A stretch of 31,458 bases of DNA from Exophiala sp. HKRS030 (taxonomy: Eukaryota > Ascomycota > Eurotiomycetes > Chaetothyriales > Herpotrichiellaceae). Positions 19,733 to 30,429 of the stretch are shown in pieces. The stretch is from contig JAHWDD010000034.1 of the NCBI GenBank assembly GCA_023897205.1, forward strand, positions 1 through 31,458. The letters run 5' to 3'. The notes beneath the pieces were generated by a model, which saw nothing but the letters and a program-made list of their open reading frames with translations, ran no database searches and was not told where the DNA came from. The first letter of the stretch is position 1; every line of letters begins with the position of its first letter. Both the position numbers and the translations under genes were made by a program.

Positions 19733-21427
19733 ATGGCAAGAACCTATAAGCGCTCTACAAATGAGAAATGGAGAATACGAACAATTGGGAAAGAGTGGCT
19801 TACACGCAAAAAGAGTAGGCCTCTAACTAAGCCTGTCGCCAAGCCTAGTAGTCTTCTACATTTGCCCAAAGAGCTTCTACATTTTCCCAAAGAGCTTCTA
19901 CATTTTCCCAACGAGCTTCTACATTTTCCCAAAGAGCTTCTACATTTTCCCAACGAGCTTCTGGAGAAAGTTCTAAGTCATGTAAGTATAGCACTATATT
20001 GGTCGCTTAATGCTTATTTACTATTAGCTATCATCGCCTCAGATTAGATCGGTACTGGGAACGTGCCGCCGACTGCTGGGCCTTGGATCAGCAGAAGTTC
20101 TGCGCAGCATCACTCTTCAGCTTTTGCTTAACTCAGGTTTAGGGCCAGAACCTTCCTACGAACAGCGAAGAGACTTCCTGAAGAATGTTGACAGAACCGA
20201 GAAGCTACTAGCACTCTTAGCCAAACCTGAGAGGGCAGCATATGTGAAGGAGCTCCATATTGTCCCTCTAGATTCTGGGTTCCTATACATTGACACAGTT
20301 CAAACTCATGACTCTGTTGACGAAGCTCGATTCAATATTATGGTCTCAAACCTGAGATCGATGCGAAACTTACGTCGTCTAAGGTGGAAAGATACTTTCC
20401 AAGCAAGAGCTTCAACGCTAACAGACAAGACAGGTACGATATATCAAGTCGATCCCTACCACCCGACTTGATACGAAACTTCGAATACCTCAGTGAGCTT
20501 CAAACGACTGCTATTGATTTTCAACGGTTAGAGTGTCCTCAGCTACAGCTACTTACGATCGTCCGCCGGAGCCTTTGGGATCAACCTCTCTTCCAACCTA
20601 AAAACGAAATTAATAAACTCAGGGAGCAAATTACGGTCCGAAATTTCCCAAATCTCAAGGGCCTACAAATAATCGCTGATCTTGACCCCGATCGTGCGGA
20701 TGCTACCAATGTCCTCCTGGATTTTGGTACTCTGCTCCAACTCTCATCGATCTGCATCCGGCATATCGGTTTTGGAAAACCTCAATTTAAGTTTACTGGT
20801 CGTCCTTCGGGCACATTGAAGACTGCAAGTTTCAGCCGAATCCCTCAGTCGGTAGAACTGATCAGCATTATGACTGGGCTTCGTCACCTAATTCTGGACG
20901 ACATGGATTTACGGACGCAATCTCTGACCTTAACTAAGCTTGAAGTACTTGAAGTAGGGCTTCTAAGCAACGCTAGTCACTTCTTCGAAGCCTCGCGCTT
21001 TCCTCGTCTTACACAATATCTGGAAGTCGTACAAAGGGGCAGGTTAGCTGATCGCTCTTCTAATCCTTTAGCTCATATATCACATTGGAATCTTGAAGTT
21101 CTTGTGTTGCGACTTGAGCAAAGGAAGACACTTTGGGATTTTGATACAATTATCAGGTTTGACGGGATATTAGAAGAGCTTAAAAATGCTCATGAGCGAG
21201 GATTCTTGCGAAAGGTTCTGTTATTGGGGGACTTTTCGAGCGTGGCTCAACGTAGAGGTTGGCTGACAGTACACCCCGGCATGGATACATCGGCGATGGA
21301 CAAAGAATGGCTCCAACTCTTGCAGTGCGTCGACGTAGAAAAGCGCTTCGCGGAGACAAGTTATCCGAGATGGACCAAAAGTTTGCTAAGCCGTCAGTCG
21401 TACATGGAGGCTCTCAGAGTACTTTGA
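19733..21427 (+). CDS. F-box protein with amplified F-box entry motif
   Basis: Exons 19733-19981, 20028-20383 and 20434-21427, 532 residues. Intron 1 (46 nt): GTAAGT...CTATTAG. Intron 2 (50 nt): GTGGAA, branch GCTAAC, acceptor GACAG; it joins MRNLRRLR to YDISSRSLPPDLIRN. Spliced, the F-box reads FPNELLEKVLSH, LSSPQIRSVLGTCRRLLGLG and AEVLRSITL (about residues 72-115). Preceding it, five tandem 7-residue units LLH(L/F)P(K/N)E (41-75) copy the opening L-P-x-E-L-L of the F-box. The rest is a leucine-rich substrate-binding region. F-box proteins recruit targets to SCF ubiquitin ligases through Skp1. Targets unknown. A further acceptor (CCTCAG, ending 20042) stays in frame but would cut five residues from the F-box. 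Confidence 0.82.
19853..19957 (+). repeat. Five tandem copies of a 21-nt coding unit
   Basis: Unit CTTCTACATTTTCCCAAAGAG. Copies 2 and 4 end CAAAGAG, copies 3 and 5 end CAACGAG, copy 1 has one internal difference (TTTGCCC). The alternation suggests duplication of a 42-nt pair. Each unit adds LLHFP(K/N)E in frame, and the last runs into the true F-box. Confidence 0.95.
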
Positions 21428-21599
21428 ATCAATTTAGGTATTCATCTGTCGATAATGAAGCAATACGCTTGGCGCGTCAAGGCCGCCGGATACTAGAACA
21501 TTGATATATTAAACCCGCCGCGGTCAGTAGGCTTTATTTATTCCCACAAGATAAGAGGACTCACCGACCCACTATTATATCCATTATTTTCCAGTTAGT

Positions 21600-21971
21600 T
21601 TATCCTACCACCACATTGAACAGAGCATCACTAATACTCTTGAAGCCAAGTGTTAGTATAGGGGCATTAAGCTGCGGCTTGTAGTGTTCCTCATCACTGC
21701 ATTTCAGGCCCCATTCTTCTTGAAGACTTCTCTTGCTTAATTTCTCACCTATTACTTGTAATGTTCTCTCAATATTGACCTTGTTTTTCCAAGTCTCGAG
21801 TCTCCGGTCATACGATGCTGGATCGTCAAGACCGCATGCGGGGCCCCATGCCTCAAGACGTGCCGACATGGCTTGATGCTGACGGTCCCAGCAAAGGTCC
21901 AGATGATGGTCAAGCCAATCAATAATCGGAAGCGATTCTTCATTTGAGAAGCCGACCTTTTTGGAATTCAT
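21600..21971 (-). CDS. Hypothetical protein, 123 aa
   Basis: Not recognised. Open frame from ATG 21971-21969 to stop at 21600. Composition looks coding, with four or more Trp and charged helices (PIIDWLDHHLDLCWDRQHQA, then MSARLEAWGPACGLDD). A Lys/Glu-rich middle is followed by a hydrophobic end (LTLGFKSISDALFNVVVG). No signal peptide. Convergent with the F-box gene, 170 nt away. It may be a fragment of a longer protein. Confidence 0.45.
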   Translation of the reverse strand: MNSKKVGFSNEESLPIIDWLDHHLDLCWDRQHQAMSARLEAWGPACGLDDPASYDRRLETWKNKVNIERTLQVIGEKLSKRSLQEEWGLKCSDEEHYKPQLNAPILTLGFKSISDALFNVVVG

Positions 21972-22616
21972 GCTGATGGGGGCTTCGGGATCGCATATGC
22001 CGTATCGGCCAAAGGTTGCATAAGGGACCTAGGAGTACCAGGAACAGGGGCCCTCAAGGCAAGACAATTGACGGACTTCCGAGTTTCGTGGTTGACGGCG
22101 CTCAGCATTAGCTCCAATCTCAGGCAATCTTGCTAGGAAGACCGTTGAGGACGATCGTTTCACAAAACTACTTGCAGAAGTGGTGGAAGAGAGGAAGGTT
22201 TCCAAATGCGAATGCTAATCGCGATGGGAGAAGGAAGGGTATGTCGCCTTACTGTCCGCGGGTGCAGACGAAGCCGCGGCATGCAAAGCTTCCTGGATTG
22301 TGGTTTTCTAGGGTAGTAACGGAGCAAACAAGATAGAGCGTTATTTGGCATCCTTACGGATATCAAATACTGTCAAGAACGGTCGTCACACGGCTGTTAA
22401 ACTTTTATTCGATCTGAAAGACAATAAACTACGACTATAGGAATAGTAGAGCTCAACGAAGACTAAAAGAAACTCGGTTTAATTGATCCTTCTATAGAGC
22501 CCCATTATAAAATCCCACGTCAAGGAGGTGAAGTTGAGGCTTGCAAGGACATTGGTATACCCGTTCAATAACGACCGAGCAAAGCTAGGCTGCTTACACT
22601 CGCAAAATGTCTTGTC
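21972..22616. other. Intergenic stretch
   Basis: No gene supported. Short frames on both strands at 22130-22366 overlap and look random. The kelch gene could have a further 3' exon here (donor GTATGA just inside its end, acceptor GCCTAG), but the resulting tail resembles nothing I know. Confidence 0.4.
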
Positions 22617-24087
22617 TCATTCTCCTTGCATCATACTCCCGAGGGGTGTAGCCGTGCAATCATTTCGATATGGCCCATAGAACTTAACCTTTTGCATGTC
22701 GTACTTATTGTCAAACCAGCTTGCAACCTCACTAGGCATATTGCCGGCCGTTGGTGTAGCTGAAATAATATCGAGGATATCTTGATGAGGCTTGTAATCA
22801 TCATAGATATCCGGATCATAAGTGCCAGTCCAATTGAAATTGTTAAGGTTGAAAATATCAACCGCGTTACTATACGTCGGAGGTGCTTCACTAGCTCCTG
22901 TACCGCCGATCACCATCATTTGATCCGGATATGGAGCCACGCAAATATGATTTTGTCTTGGAGATCCTGACCGTCCTGGACTGTTAGCCTTGACCCACGT
23001 AAATGAAGGGACCGTTAAGATCCAAACGGTATCCAATGCTTGACCTTCATTGCTATCCCAGCCTCCATACACGAATATCTCATGGTGAGAGCCATTCGGA
23101 CCTGATGCCACGACAGTACAGAACTGTGCAAGAGGTGTATCTGGGATAGCGGAACCCTCATTAAGCATTTGTAGGCTCCAAGTACCAGTACCTATATCGT
23201 AGACGGGAAACTCTTTCAAGAAAGTTATTGACTCGGTGCTGTTGTCTTGAGCGATTTCAAAATTCATGTCCGCTGGCTTCAATACTCCTCCAATCGCAAT
23301 CAGTATACCGGCTGTCGAAGTAGGCACCCAGACAAGACCGCCTTCACTTCGCCAGGTCGTGCCTTCGTCCAGTGGAGTCTTGATCCAATTTGCATGACCA
23401 AGTTCGGTCATCTGCACGGTTATCAACCATCGAGACTGGTCGGTAGGCTGGTCGAAATAAGAGTAGGTTGTCCCATTCTGCTTATAGATACCTCCAAAAT
23501 AGAACCCAGGGTTTTCACTGGGGACATTAGCCCCGGCGCCGTCCGTAACTGTGATAAACGACCCGTTTTGAGGGACGTAATTGAGGTTTGGCACACCGAG
23601 TTGAATGTCTGTAGCTTGGGATGTATTATACAAAGGTAAGCTCACTGTACGTGGACCGAGATTGGCGGAAGTAAGGCTCATGCCACTGGTCGAATCATTA
23701 GCTATGACCTCTACTTAGAGCACGAACAACTTACCCCCAAGCATAGAATTCATCATAATGGGCGAACATATAACCATCAATGTAATAATTCTGAACTCCA
23801 GCTTCGGGAATGCTTTCGAACATCGCAGGCGGTTCACCCGTCGATATGCCGAATGGACTGTGCATGTCAAGCTTGAACAACATTCCATTGGAAGAATTGG
23901 CTGTCGTCAATGAGTCGATATCCCATGCCCCATCCTTCCAGGTCCCCGTTTTCATCCAACCACCCTCTATGTAGACATTGTCCCTGATCAGAGCCGCCCA
24001 AGGTCTGTCCCAATATGCAATTTCGTTCGAGGTGAGATCACCGATAACAAGGCGTGGCAAAAGGAGTAGCCAGATACCAGAATACAT
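22617..24087 (-). CDS. Secreted kelch-repeat protein
   Basis: Exons 24087-23735 and 23685-22617, 473 residues. Intron 23734-23686 (49 nt; GTAAGT...GACCAG) joins DEFYAWG to GMSLTSANLG. Signal peptide MYSGIWLLLLPRLVIG, then DLTSNEIAYWDRPWAALIRD. Kelch-like strands carry the usual double-Gly turns: VYIEGGWMKTG, FYAWGGM, GFYFGGIY, ILIAIGGVL, EIFVYGGWD, MMVIGGTG, each with nearby aromatic residues, so a beta-propeller of about six blades. Several N-glycosylation sites. Fungal relatives are wall- or membrane-bound and usually carry a Ser/Gly linker and a transmembrane helix after the propeller; here the frame ends soon after CTATPLGSMM, so either the anchor is lost or a 3' exon is missed. No Cys-Tyr radical copper site of galactose oxidase is evident. 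Role unknown, likely at the cell surface. Confidence 0.8.
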
Positions 24088-24606
24088 AAAGTATGATATG
24101 TTGGAAAGATTGTCGTAGAGAGAAAAAGGAACACCTTTTGAGAGGATTTCATCGAGTACGAGACTCGAGTCGAGCCTGATCTAGAGGCAAGATTCCTTAT
24201 CCCTTATCTTTTGCAGGTGGGCGGTTTTCCAACCAATTGTCTCCATATACAACAGGGTCCAATGGATATAACTGTGGGCGCGCAATGGCACAGTTTTGAA
24301 TGGCCCCTACGACTTTACTGTGGTTAGTAGATTTAGGGGTGCAGTTCCGAGACCACAATAAAACGTGGATAAACATGCCATAGTTAATTAAACAGGGTAC
24401 CCTACAAGTGGAAAGGCTTTGTATTTGCTTGTGTTTACAGTACTTCCAGAGATTAGATTACTCCCTAAGAGGGTCATATAATAGGCTAGAATAAAGGACC
24501 TTATCTTGAATGGATAGATTCTCATCATTGTATAAGCTAGATAATAAGCACCAACGACACACCGTAAGGAGTAACTTCAGAGGACGGCATCCCAAATCTA
24601 AATTGA
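24088..24606. other. Intergenic stretch between kelch and second F-box gene
   Basis: AT-rich, no supported gene. A minus-strand frame at 24458-24742 overlaps the 3' end of the F-box gene in another phase and is a shadow. Confidence 0.45.
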
Positions 24607-26293
24607 TCAGGTTCTTGACGGCCAAATAACATGCACTGGCATTTCTGAACCAGGAAAAGGCATTATCCGTTTCAAAGCCTCTTGTCCAGAGATTATACCA
24701 CGCACCGCAACCATTCGGTCGAGAAGGTTCACGTGTGAACAATTCATCTGCCGGGGATCTGCCACAAGCTGGATGTAGATGTTAATCGACTGACTGTTGA
24801 GACCAATGTAATTGAATACCCATCGTCGGTTTAGTAGCCCGCAGGAGCAAACTTGACGCTGGATGATTATTTTCGGTAGCGTATGGTATAATCCTGCCAC
24901 ATCCCCAACCATACCGGGAACAGCTTGGAAAATGAGTTTATTGATATCACTCCCAGGTTGAATCCAGGGCTCTACCCGCACCACCACCTCCAGATTCGAG
25001 GCTTTGGACAAAAGTACCCAATCTCTGCCATCCAAATAACAGGCACCGTCGAGGAATAAGACTGACAGATGGCGTGTCCAGAGAATTGCGTGGATGGTTG
25101 ACGGAGATAGGAGCCAGAAGAGACTCGATCTCAATGTCAACGCTATCAAGGTCTTCGAAGTAGACAATAGGGCGTTCCTTAGTAGTTCGTTAATGTCATC
25201 CTGTCTTGTTGAAGTAGCTATGTCGTCACACTCTATAGCCAGTGAGATAAGATTCTCGCAGCGCGTAAAGGGGAATGCTTTGTCGACCGCTTCCACTTTA
25301 TGAAGAGATAGATGCCGCAATTTACCGAAAATCGTTTCGATTTTGCCTACTAAATGAGTCTCGTGGCAATAAAGGTATTGCAACGATTCAGCCATCCGGC
25401 CAAAAAAGTCGTTGAATTTAGTGGTAACGACAAGGGGCCCTTTCAATACGCAAAATGTCAAGCTTTGCGACCGTCCAGTAAAAAGAACCGGAATATTGCT
25501 CCAGGAGTTTCCTCTAACTTCGAGGTAAGTTAGCAGAGGATAAAGATCAAGGTCGACCAGGTTAACAATCGACCGGGTATGGCGTGTTCGAGGCTCTGGA
25601 ATCCAAATCTCCAAACTTCGAAGTTCGTCCAGGGAAGGGAGAGTCCTTGAGATATGTCTTATGGGTAACTTAATAGATAGTGAATGTAATCGTGAATAGA
25701 CTGTGGCTCCCATCTGTCCTCGTAGGGCCATAGTTATCCCTGACCAACCACAAAAAAGTTGAGTAGCGTCGATAGAGGGGCTTTCAATATCTAGGCTATT
25801 TCATTCAATTAGCTTTGTCTCCACCTAGTAGAGGGGCCTGCGCACACCGGAGATGGATCATTGAGTGCGCGTTCCGGATCAGAGAACAGATCATAGCAAA
25901 GCACAGATTGCGGAATTCCGACCACATCTGGTCTGGTATTGGGGCTGCAGATCGGCACACACAGAGCAGATTCTTGTCCGTGATCGTCAATTCACGAATA
26001 CGTGATGCGCGGACCTTATCGACCAAAATTTGAATCACTTTCAGACGTTGCATTTCTGTGTGGAAGTTTCCACAGCTTAGGCAATTTGGGACTATGTTGA
26101 AGATTAGGTCTCGGTCCAATAGTGGCATTCCGATCCTGTTGAGCTTCCGGCATACACGTACTACTGCAAGTACGTCTTGAATATCGAGCTAACGCAGGTT
26201 AATCGCCATCCACCACGGTGCGAGAGTGGATTTTCTTACGCAGTCCAAGATACCAGTTATAGTCTCGTCCGAGATCAGTTCAAAATAGTTCAT
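24607..26293 (-). CDS. F-box/leucine-rich protein
   Basis: Exons 26293-26240, 26188-25825 and 25739-24607, 516 residues. Intron 1 (26239-26189, 51 nt; GTAAGA, branch ATTAAC, acceptor CGTTAG) removes an in-frame TAG and makes a full F-box: ISDETITGILDC joined to LDIQDVLAVVRVCRKLNRIG (residues about 7-38). Intron 2 (25824-25740, 85 nt; GTGGAG, pyrimidine-rich acceptor GGTCAG) joins RCAQAPLLG to ITMALRGQMG. The remainder is a leucine-rich region with repeated LxxLxL strands (SLDELRSLEIWIP, LLTYLEVRGN, KLRHLSLHKVE). F-box proteins feed targets to SCF ubiquitin ligases; the target is unknown. Same general plan and size as the F-box gene at 19733, but the two are not close copies. Confidence 0.8.
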
Positions 26294-27262
26294 ATTGACG
26301 GCACTGTTGATCTGCACCTTTGCGGAGATGGACCACCAACTTCTAACAAGGAGAGTTAGGAAGCTCTAAGCTGACGCCTAGACAAAAGTATATAACAGTA
26401 CAATACCGAGTGAGCGACGCCGAACCGACCTGTATCACTGTCCAAGTTGTGAATGACCAGGAGATATAGTGGTAACGCACTACAATGCTTTACTTCAGTA
26501 AATCGTGGTATGGCCCTTGCGGATACGAATACTCACCTCCTCTTAAATAGTAGAGATCAAGTCCCTTAAGCACAAGCGTATACAAATTCAGGTGCCAGGA
26601 ATATTCAATCGCCCGTAAAGTTGATGGAGTACCGTGGCACGCTTACTATAATTTGCAATCCAGCAAAGCAACTATTTGATTTTTTTGCAAAATGTTTCTG
26701 CTGCCGAGAGTACAAGACACTCCTTCCCCAGAGTACGTCGTCTTTTGAGTCCATTCAGTTTGTTCGTAGCACAGCTCCTTCGGTTAGCGAGAGTTTACGG
26801 ATGCATCTACAAGAAGAAATATCTCAACGTGCAGAAGGGATTAGAGAGACCTCGCCTATCGAAAAGAACGAAAAGGACACAACAGAAGATCCTCGGGACT
26901 CGCAGAACTGCGGCTAATGGCAGTATTCTCCTGCCGTAGGGGCTAGGTAAAAGCGTGACTAGCAGAAAGCAACGGAAATACTGTCAGTTGTCGTCTCACT
27001 AAGCAGGGCTTTTTACTGAGGCCAGACAGACCAGGTTGAATAGAACTAAGCTACTCGCATGACTTTAAAAAAGGCCATATATCTCGTTGTATTCCACTTA
27101 ATTTACTCATAAGTAGTGTAAGCCTAAACACCAGCATTTTACGTGGGCTATATCGACGATACATATTTAGCTGGTGTATAGCCGCAATTCCGGAAGAGTC
27201 TTCGAGACGTCATGTGATTGTGTACTGTACCTCCCATCCTGAAAACGTGGGAAATATTCAGA
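26294..27262. other. Intergenic stretch, possibly with a small gene
   Basis: Promoter side of the F-box gene. A 97-codon plus-strand frame from ATG 26624 to 26917 starts MEYRGTLTIICNPAKQLFDF and has a Glu/Asp/Lys-rich end; an overlapping 87-codon frame (26676-26939) is equally open, so neither can be preferred. No motif in either. Confidence 0.35.
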
Positions 27263-27754
27263 ATGAACTTTGAGGAAGAACCTTTTCTAGAACCGGCCCA
27301 CCAGCACAGTCTTGAGGACCTCTCTAGAATAGTGGCTGGACCACCTCTATCAGATTACCACGTAAGAAAGGAGCTAGTGGACATGTTTCGACAATTTTAC
27401 GTCTCGACTTCCATTGCTCTCTCGTCACTTCAAAGAACGAGGCTATTATATGAACAATTTGTGCTTGAACAACGCGCAAAATCGACAAACCGCTCAAATC
27501 AAAGATTCGATCAGGAAATATACCTGTATAATGCTCAAAGACGGCTGAAGGCAGAACGATGTTACTTTGTCGATGAGGTCATGCCAGACTGGTTCCAGAA
27601 AGAATTAGTCCTAAGAACGCAATTGACCAAAACTGACATTGGTCTCGAGCTATCTAGCGCCTATAGCGCCTTAGAGTCATGGTTAATAGAGGTGAAGGTA
27701 CTAGTAAACCATTGGTTTGAGGAATTTCGCGCTCTAGGCAGTACATCTCCCTGA
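27263..27754 (+). CDS. Hypothetical helical protein, 163 aa
   Basis: Not recognised. Open frame from ATG 27263 (MNFEEEPFLEPAHQHSLEDL) to TGA 27754. Composition is convincing: an acidic N-terminus, then long amphipathic helices (DMFRQFYVSTSIALSSLQRT; RRLKAERCYFVDEVMPDWF) and a Trp-bearing last helix (SALESWLIEVKVLVNHWFEE). No signal peptide, membrane helix or catalytic motif. Confidence 0.55.
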   Translation: MNFEEEPFLEPAHQHSLEDLSRIVAGPPLSDYHVRKELVDMFRQFYVSTSIALSSLQRTRLLYEQFVLEQRAKSTNRSNQRFDQEIYLYNAQRRLKAERCYFVDEVMPDWFQKELVLRTQLTKTDIGLELSSAYSALESWLIEVKVLVNHWFEEFRALGSTSP

Positions 27755-27998
27755 AACAGTACCAAGAAGAATAGCGACGGTACCGCGCGGCCACTATTCT
27801 CAATTATTGTTGTAGCCTTTTGAGTATCAGAGGCAGGGAAGCAGATAGTAATCTTTTCTACAGTACCGTTCGAATGATACTTGGCTGAAATGTTTGGAGA
27901 GGGCGGGTGAGAAGATGATCACTATGGAATCTTGATGGTTAAAGGGGTACGCGTATACCCATTCAGCGGCTCTAAACAACCGAAGGTACATTTGTCGT

Positions 27999-28349
27999 TT
28001 ATAAAGATTCCTCTGCGATGCTATTAGTGAATGCATACTGCGTTCGATACCTGGAAGACTTCTTACGCTCTCGTAGACGCTGATGATATTGATTAACTTC
28101 AATATATACTAGGGTCTTCATTGTTCTTTCGTCGTAGGGAGACCTGATCTCAGGTATTGTGTTATTCATCCAACCTTCAACCTTATCACGCCATCCGAGA
28201 AAATCCTCCAAGTGTATAACACGTTGGTTACACTGGTGACAAGAGTCTATGCACCACTGCTCGCTGGCACGCCCGGATGTGATCTGATTGCTTTTGAGAT
28301 CATGCTGAAGGCCTGCATCCAACTTCTTTGCTCCATCCTCCCTGTCCAT
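27999..28349 (-). CDS. Hypothetical protein, 116 aa, 3' end uncertain
   Basis: Not recognised. Frame from ATG 28349. A middle stretch looks coding (WCIDSCHQCNQRVIHLEDFL, then GWRDKVEGWMNNTIPEI) with a CxxxCxxC cluster. Beyond about 28115 the overlapping frame 27827-28102 (SMHSLIASQRNLYKRQMYLR) looks equally coding, so an intron or a frameshift may join them; I found a donor GTATAT at 28111 and acceptor TTCCAG, but the phase does not match. Possibly a decaying gene. Confidence 0.35.
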   Translation of the reverse strand: MDREDGAKKLDAGLQHDLKSNQITSGRASEQWCIDSCHQCNQRVIHLEDFLGWRDKVEGWMNNTIPEIRSPYDERTMKTLVYIEVNQYHQRLRERKKSSRYRTQYAFTNSIAEESL

Positions 28350-29392
28350 TATCAAGGATCTACTACCACACCAGCTGTTTCAGCGACGGGTCGATATCGG
28401 ACTTTCGAGCTTATACGGGGAAGCTCAGCCCGACTCAAGGCTGAAAGTATCCAAATAAAGATGAATCGAAACTTCTGATGATAAAGGATCAGTAAATAGC
28501 AGTCTAGAGAAGAATAAGGGAGAAGATTGGGTGAAACCTTGACAGTTGAAGGTTCTATAGTACAATGAGTAGTGTTCTATACCATTGAAATCTTCCGGTC
28601 TAGACAGGATACTGTACTGTATCGATGGCACTTCATACAATAAACCTACTAATTGGGTGGGTGCGTGCACTCGAAACAGCACAAGATAATCTGACCGCAC
28701 TACAGCCTAGTACGTGGAAGGAGAGGAGGTATAAACCAAACCCCGACTTTTGTTGTCCTCCTCTCTATGAAAAGATAGGGATACCCTCTCCGAAGGAGTC
28801 CAGCTCGGGTAATCCTACTGTACGAACGGGCTCACTAGGCTAGGCTCGAAACCTAATAACCACGGCGGCTAGTGGGTGATAAAAGCCAATATCCCGTTAG
28901 AGAAACTTTGTAGATGATTCCCAAACCCCTATTTCATAAAACTGATGGGAGTTCGAAGCTAAGTTTCCACAGTGCTTAGAGTGCTGGAAACTCCCCATGC
29001 ATAGTGGTCGTTGAAATTGTTGACCCGATGGATCCTCAGAGCTGTCTACCCATTAATTTCTATCGTTAAAAAAAAACACCACTCCCACGGAGTATAGGGT
29101 ATAATTCGTAGATGGTTCATCAGTCTAGAAGGGTACTCCTATAATAGTGTCTCATAATAGCATGTAGGTTTCCAGTTGCACTGGTGAAGAATCCATCCCA
29201 CATATGTTTTATTGTACATATAGCGACAGACCTCGCAGTAAATCTTCCTTACTCCACGGTTTCCTATGTCAAATTCACAGTTTGGACAACCCATCGCTCA
29301 GTCTTTCGAAAGTTATGAGTTGCGAGTTAAGTGTCCTCTGCAGAAGCATTGATTGATAGATCGGGAGCTCATTCGTAGTCGTGGAGCCGGCA
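28350..29392. other. Intergenic stretch
   Basis: No gene supported; opposed short frames at 28425-28843 lack motifs. Holds the 8-bp inverted repeat at 28962-28992 and an A9 run near 29069. Confidence 0.4.
28962..28992. repeat. 8-bp inverted repeat with 15-nt loop
   Basis: AGTTTCCA (28962-28969) and TGGAAACT (28985-28992). A competing pairing exists between an upstream GGGAGTT and AACTCCC. Meaning unknown; it may be chance. Confidence 0.4.
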
Positions 29393-30261
29393 ATGGGGGC
29401 TCCCCACACGCCTAGACTTTCTGGAGGGCCCTGCGCGTCAGTGGAGCCTCCATGGATCAATACGACGCAGTCTTTACGTCTCCCTTGGCCCGATGCTCCT
29501 GGAATATCGACGAATGCGGTGACGACTGGTCTACCTACTCCCCTCGCGACGGCTACAAGTGACCAGATTTTCGATAAGAGAGGATTGAGCTATAACGACC
29601 CAATGTTGACAGCGGCTTTCCAAGGAGCCATGGTAACTTGGGGCTATGACTGGACCAGCCGAACGGGGGAGTTGCCCCTAGAAATTGAATATGTTCCAAT
29701 GCTTTGGGGCCTTGGGAGCACATCCACTTGGACGTCCGATGCCAACGCTGCTATCGAAGCAGGTTCACGGCATCTCTTATCCTTCAACGAGCCGGATATT
29801 CCTGCACAGGCCAACCTTTCACCAGACGTCGCTGCGGCGAGCCACATCCTATATATGAATCCGCTTTCGGATCGGGCTTGGATTGGCTCACCAGCGATCT
29901 CAAATGGCGTCAGTGACAGCCAAACTATGGGGATTGCTTGGTTAGAGCAATTTTTCAAGGCCTGTAACTCTTCTTGTGTTGTCGATTTTGTTACGTTTCA
30001 TTGGTATAGTGACGCCAGCCAGCTAAGTGACCTACAATCTCACGTTGAAAATCTTGCGTCTATTGCCTCGCATAAGGGATCGACACCGTCTGGCTCACCG
30101 AATTCGGTGTAACAGGCACCGAGGTTGATCAAGAGTCATTTCTTACGTCTGCTTTGGCCTGGCTGGATGAACATGACTCGCATGGGGTTTGATATTCATA
30201 TAGACTCGGAGATCGTAGCACAAAATTGAATAGGATTGTATCCATGAGCGTTGTTCCATGA
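29393..30261 (+). pseudogene. GH128 (asl1-like) glucanase gene, frameshifted and interrupted
   Basis: Family motifs in order: KRGLSYND, WGYDWTS, YVPMLWGLGS, TWTSDANAAIEAGSRHLLSF with NEPD (acid/base Glu), QANLSPDVAA, WIGSPAISNG, WLEQFF, VDFVTFHWY. The frame then ends at 30112. The next family motif, TVWLTEFGVTG with the nucleophile Glu, continues in another frame from 30082, so a 1-nt loss (or 2-nt gain) lies at about 30068-30081. That frame hits TGA at 30190-30192 and then reads YSYRLGDRSTKLN, again family-like (usual YAYFG); CGA to TGA would explain the stop. So at least two disabling changes separate the two catalytic glutamates. GH128 enzymes cleave beta-1,3-glucan. No signal peptide at ATG 29393; a 5' exon may be lost. 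Confidence 0.8.
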
Positions 30262-30429
30262 CCCGTCTTGATCTTGAAGTAGAGATCGTTATTTCAGTAC
30301 ACTTTACACAGCTACGCTGGGCCCAAGGGAAAGGTCAAATATTCAGGGCACACAATCAACAGCACCCACCCCCTTCAGGCAATGCTGGATGAATCTCACG
30401 CGCCGCCTCTCAGTACCAAGACTCTAGGC

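Noticed and set aside
20384..20471. Overlapping frames in the first F-box gene as a frameshift mutation
   Set aside because: A 50-nt intron with GTGGAA, GCTAAC branch and CAG acceptor joins them in phase.
26189..26239. In-frame TAG in the second F-box gene as a nonsense mutation
   Set aside because: A canonical 51-nt intron (GTAAGA...GTTAG) removes it and completes the F-box consensus.
26624..26939. Two overlapping plus-strand frames of 87-97 codons
   Set aside because: Neither has a motif or clearly better composition, so no gene is called.
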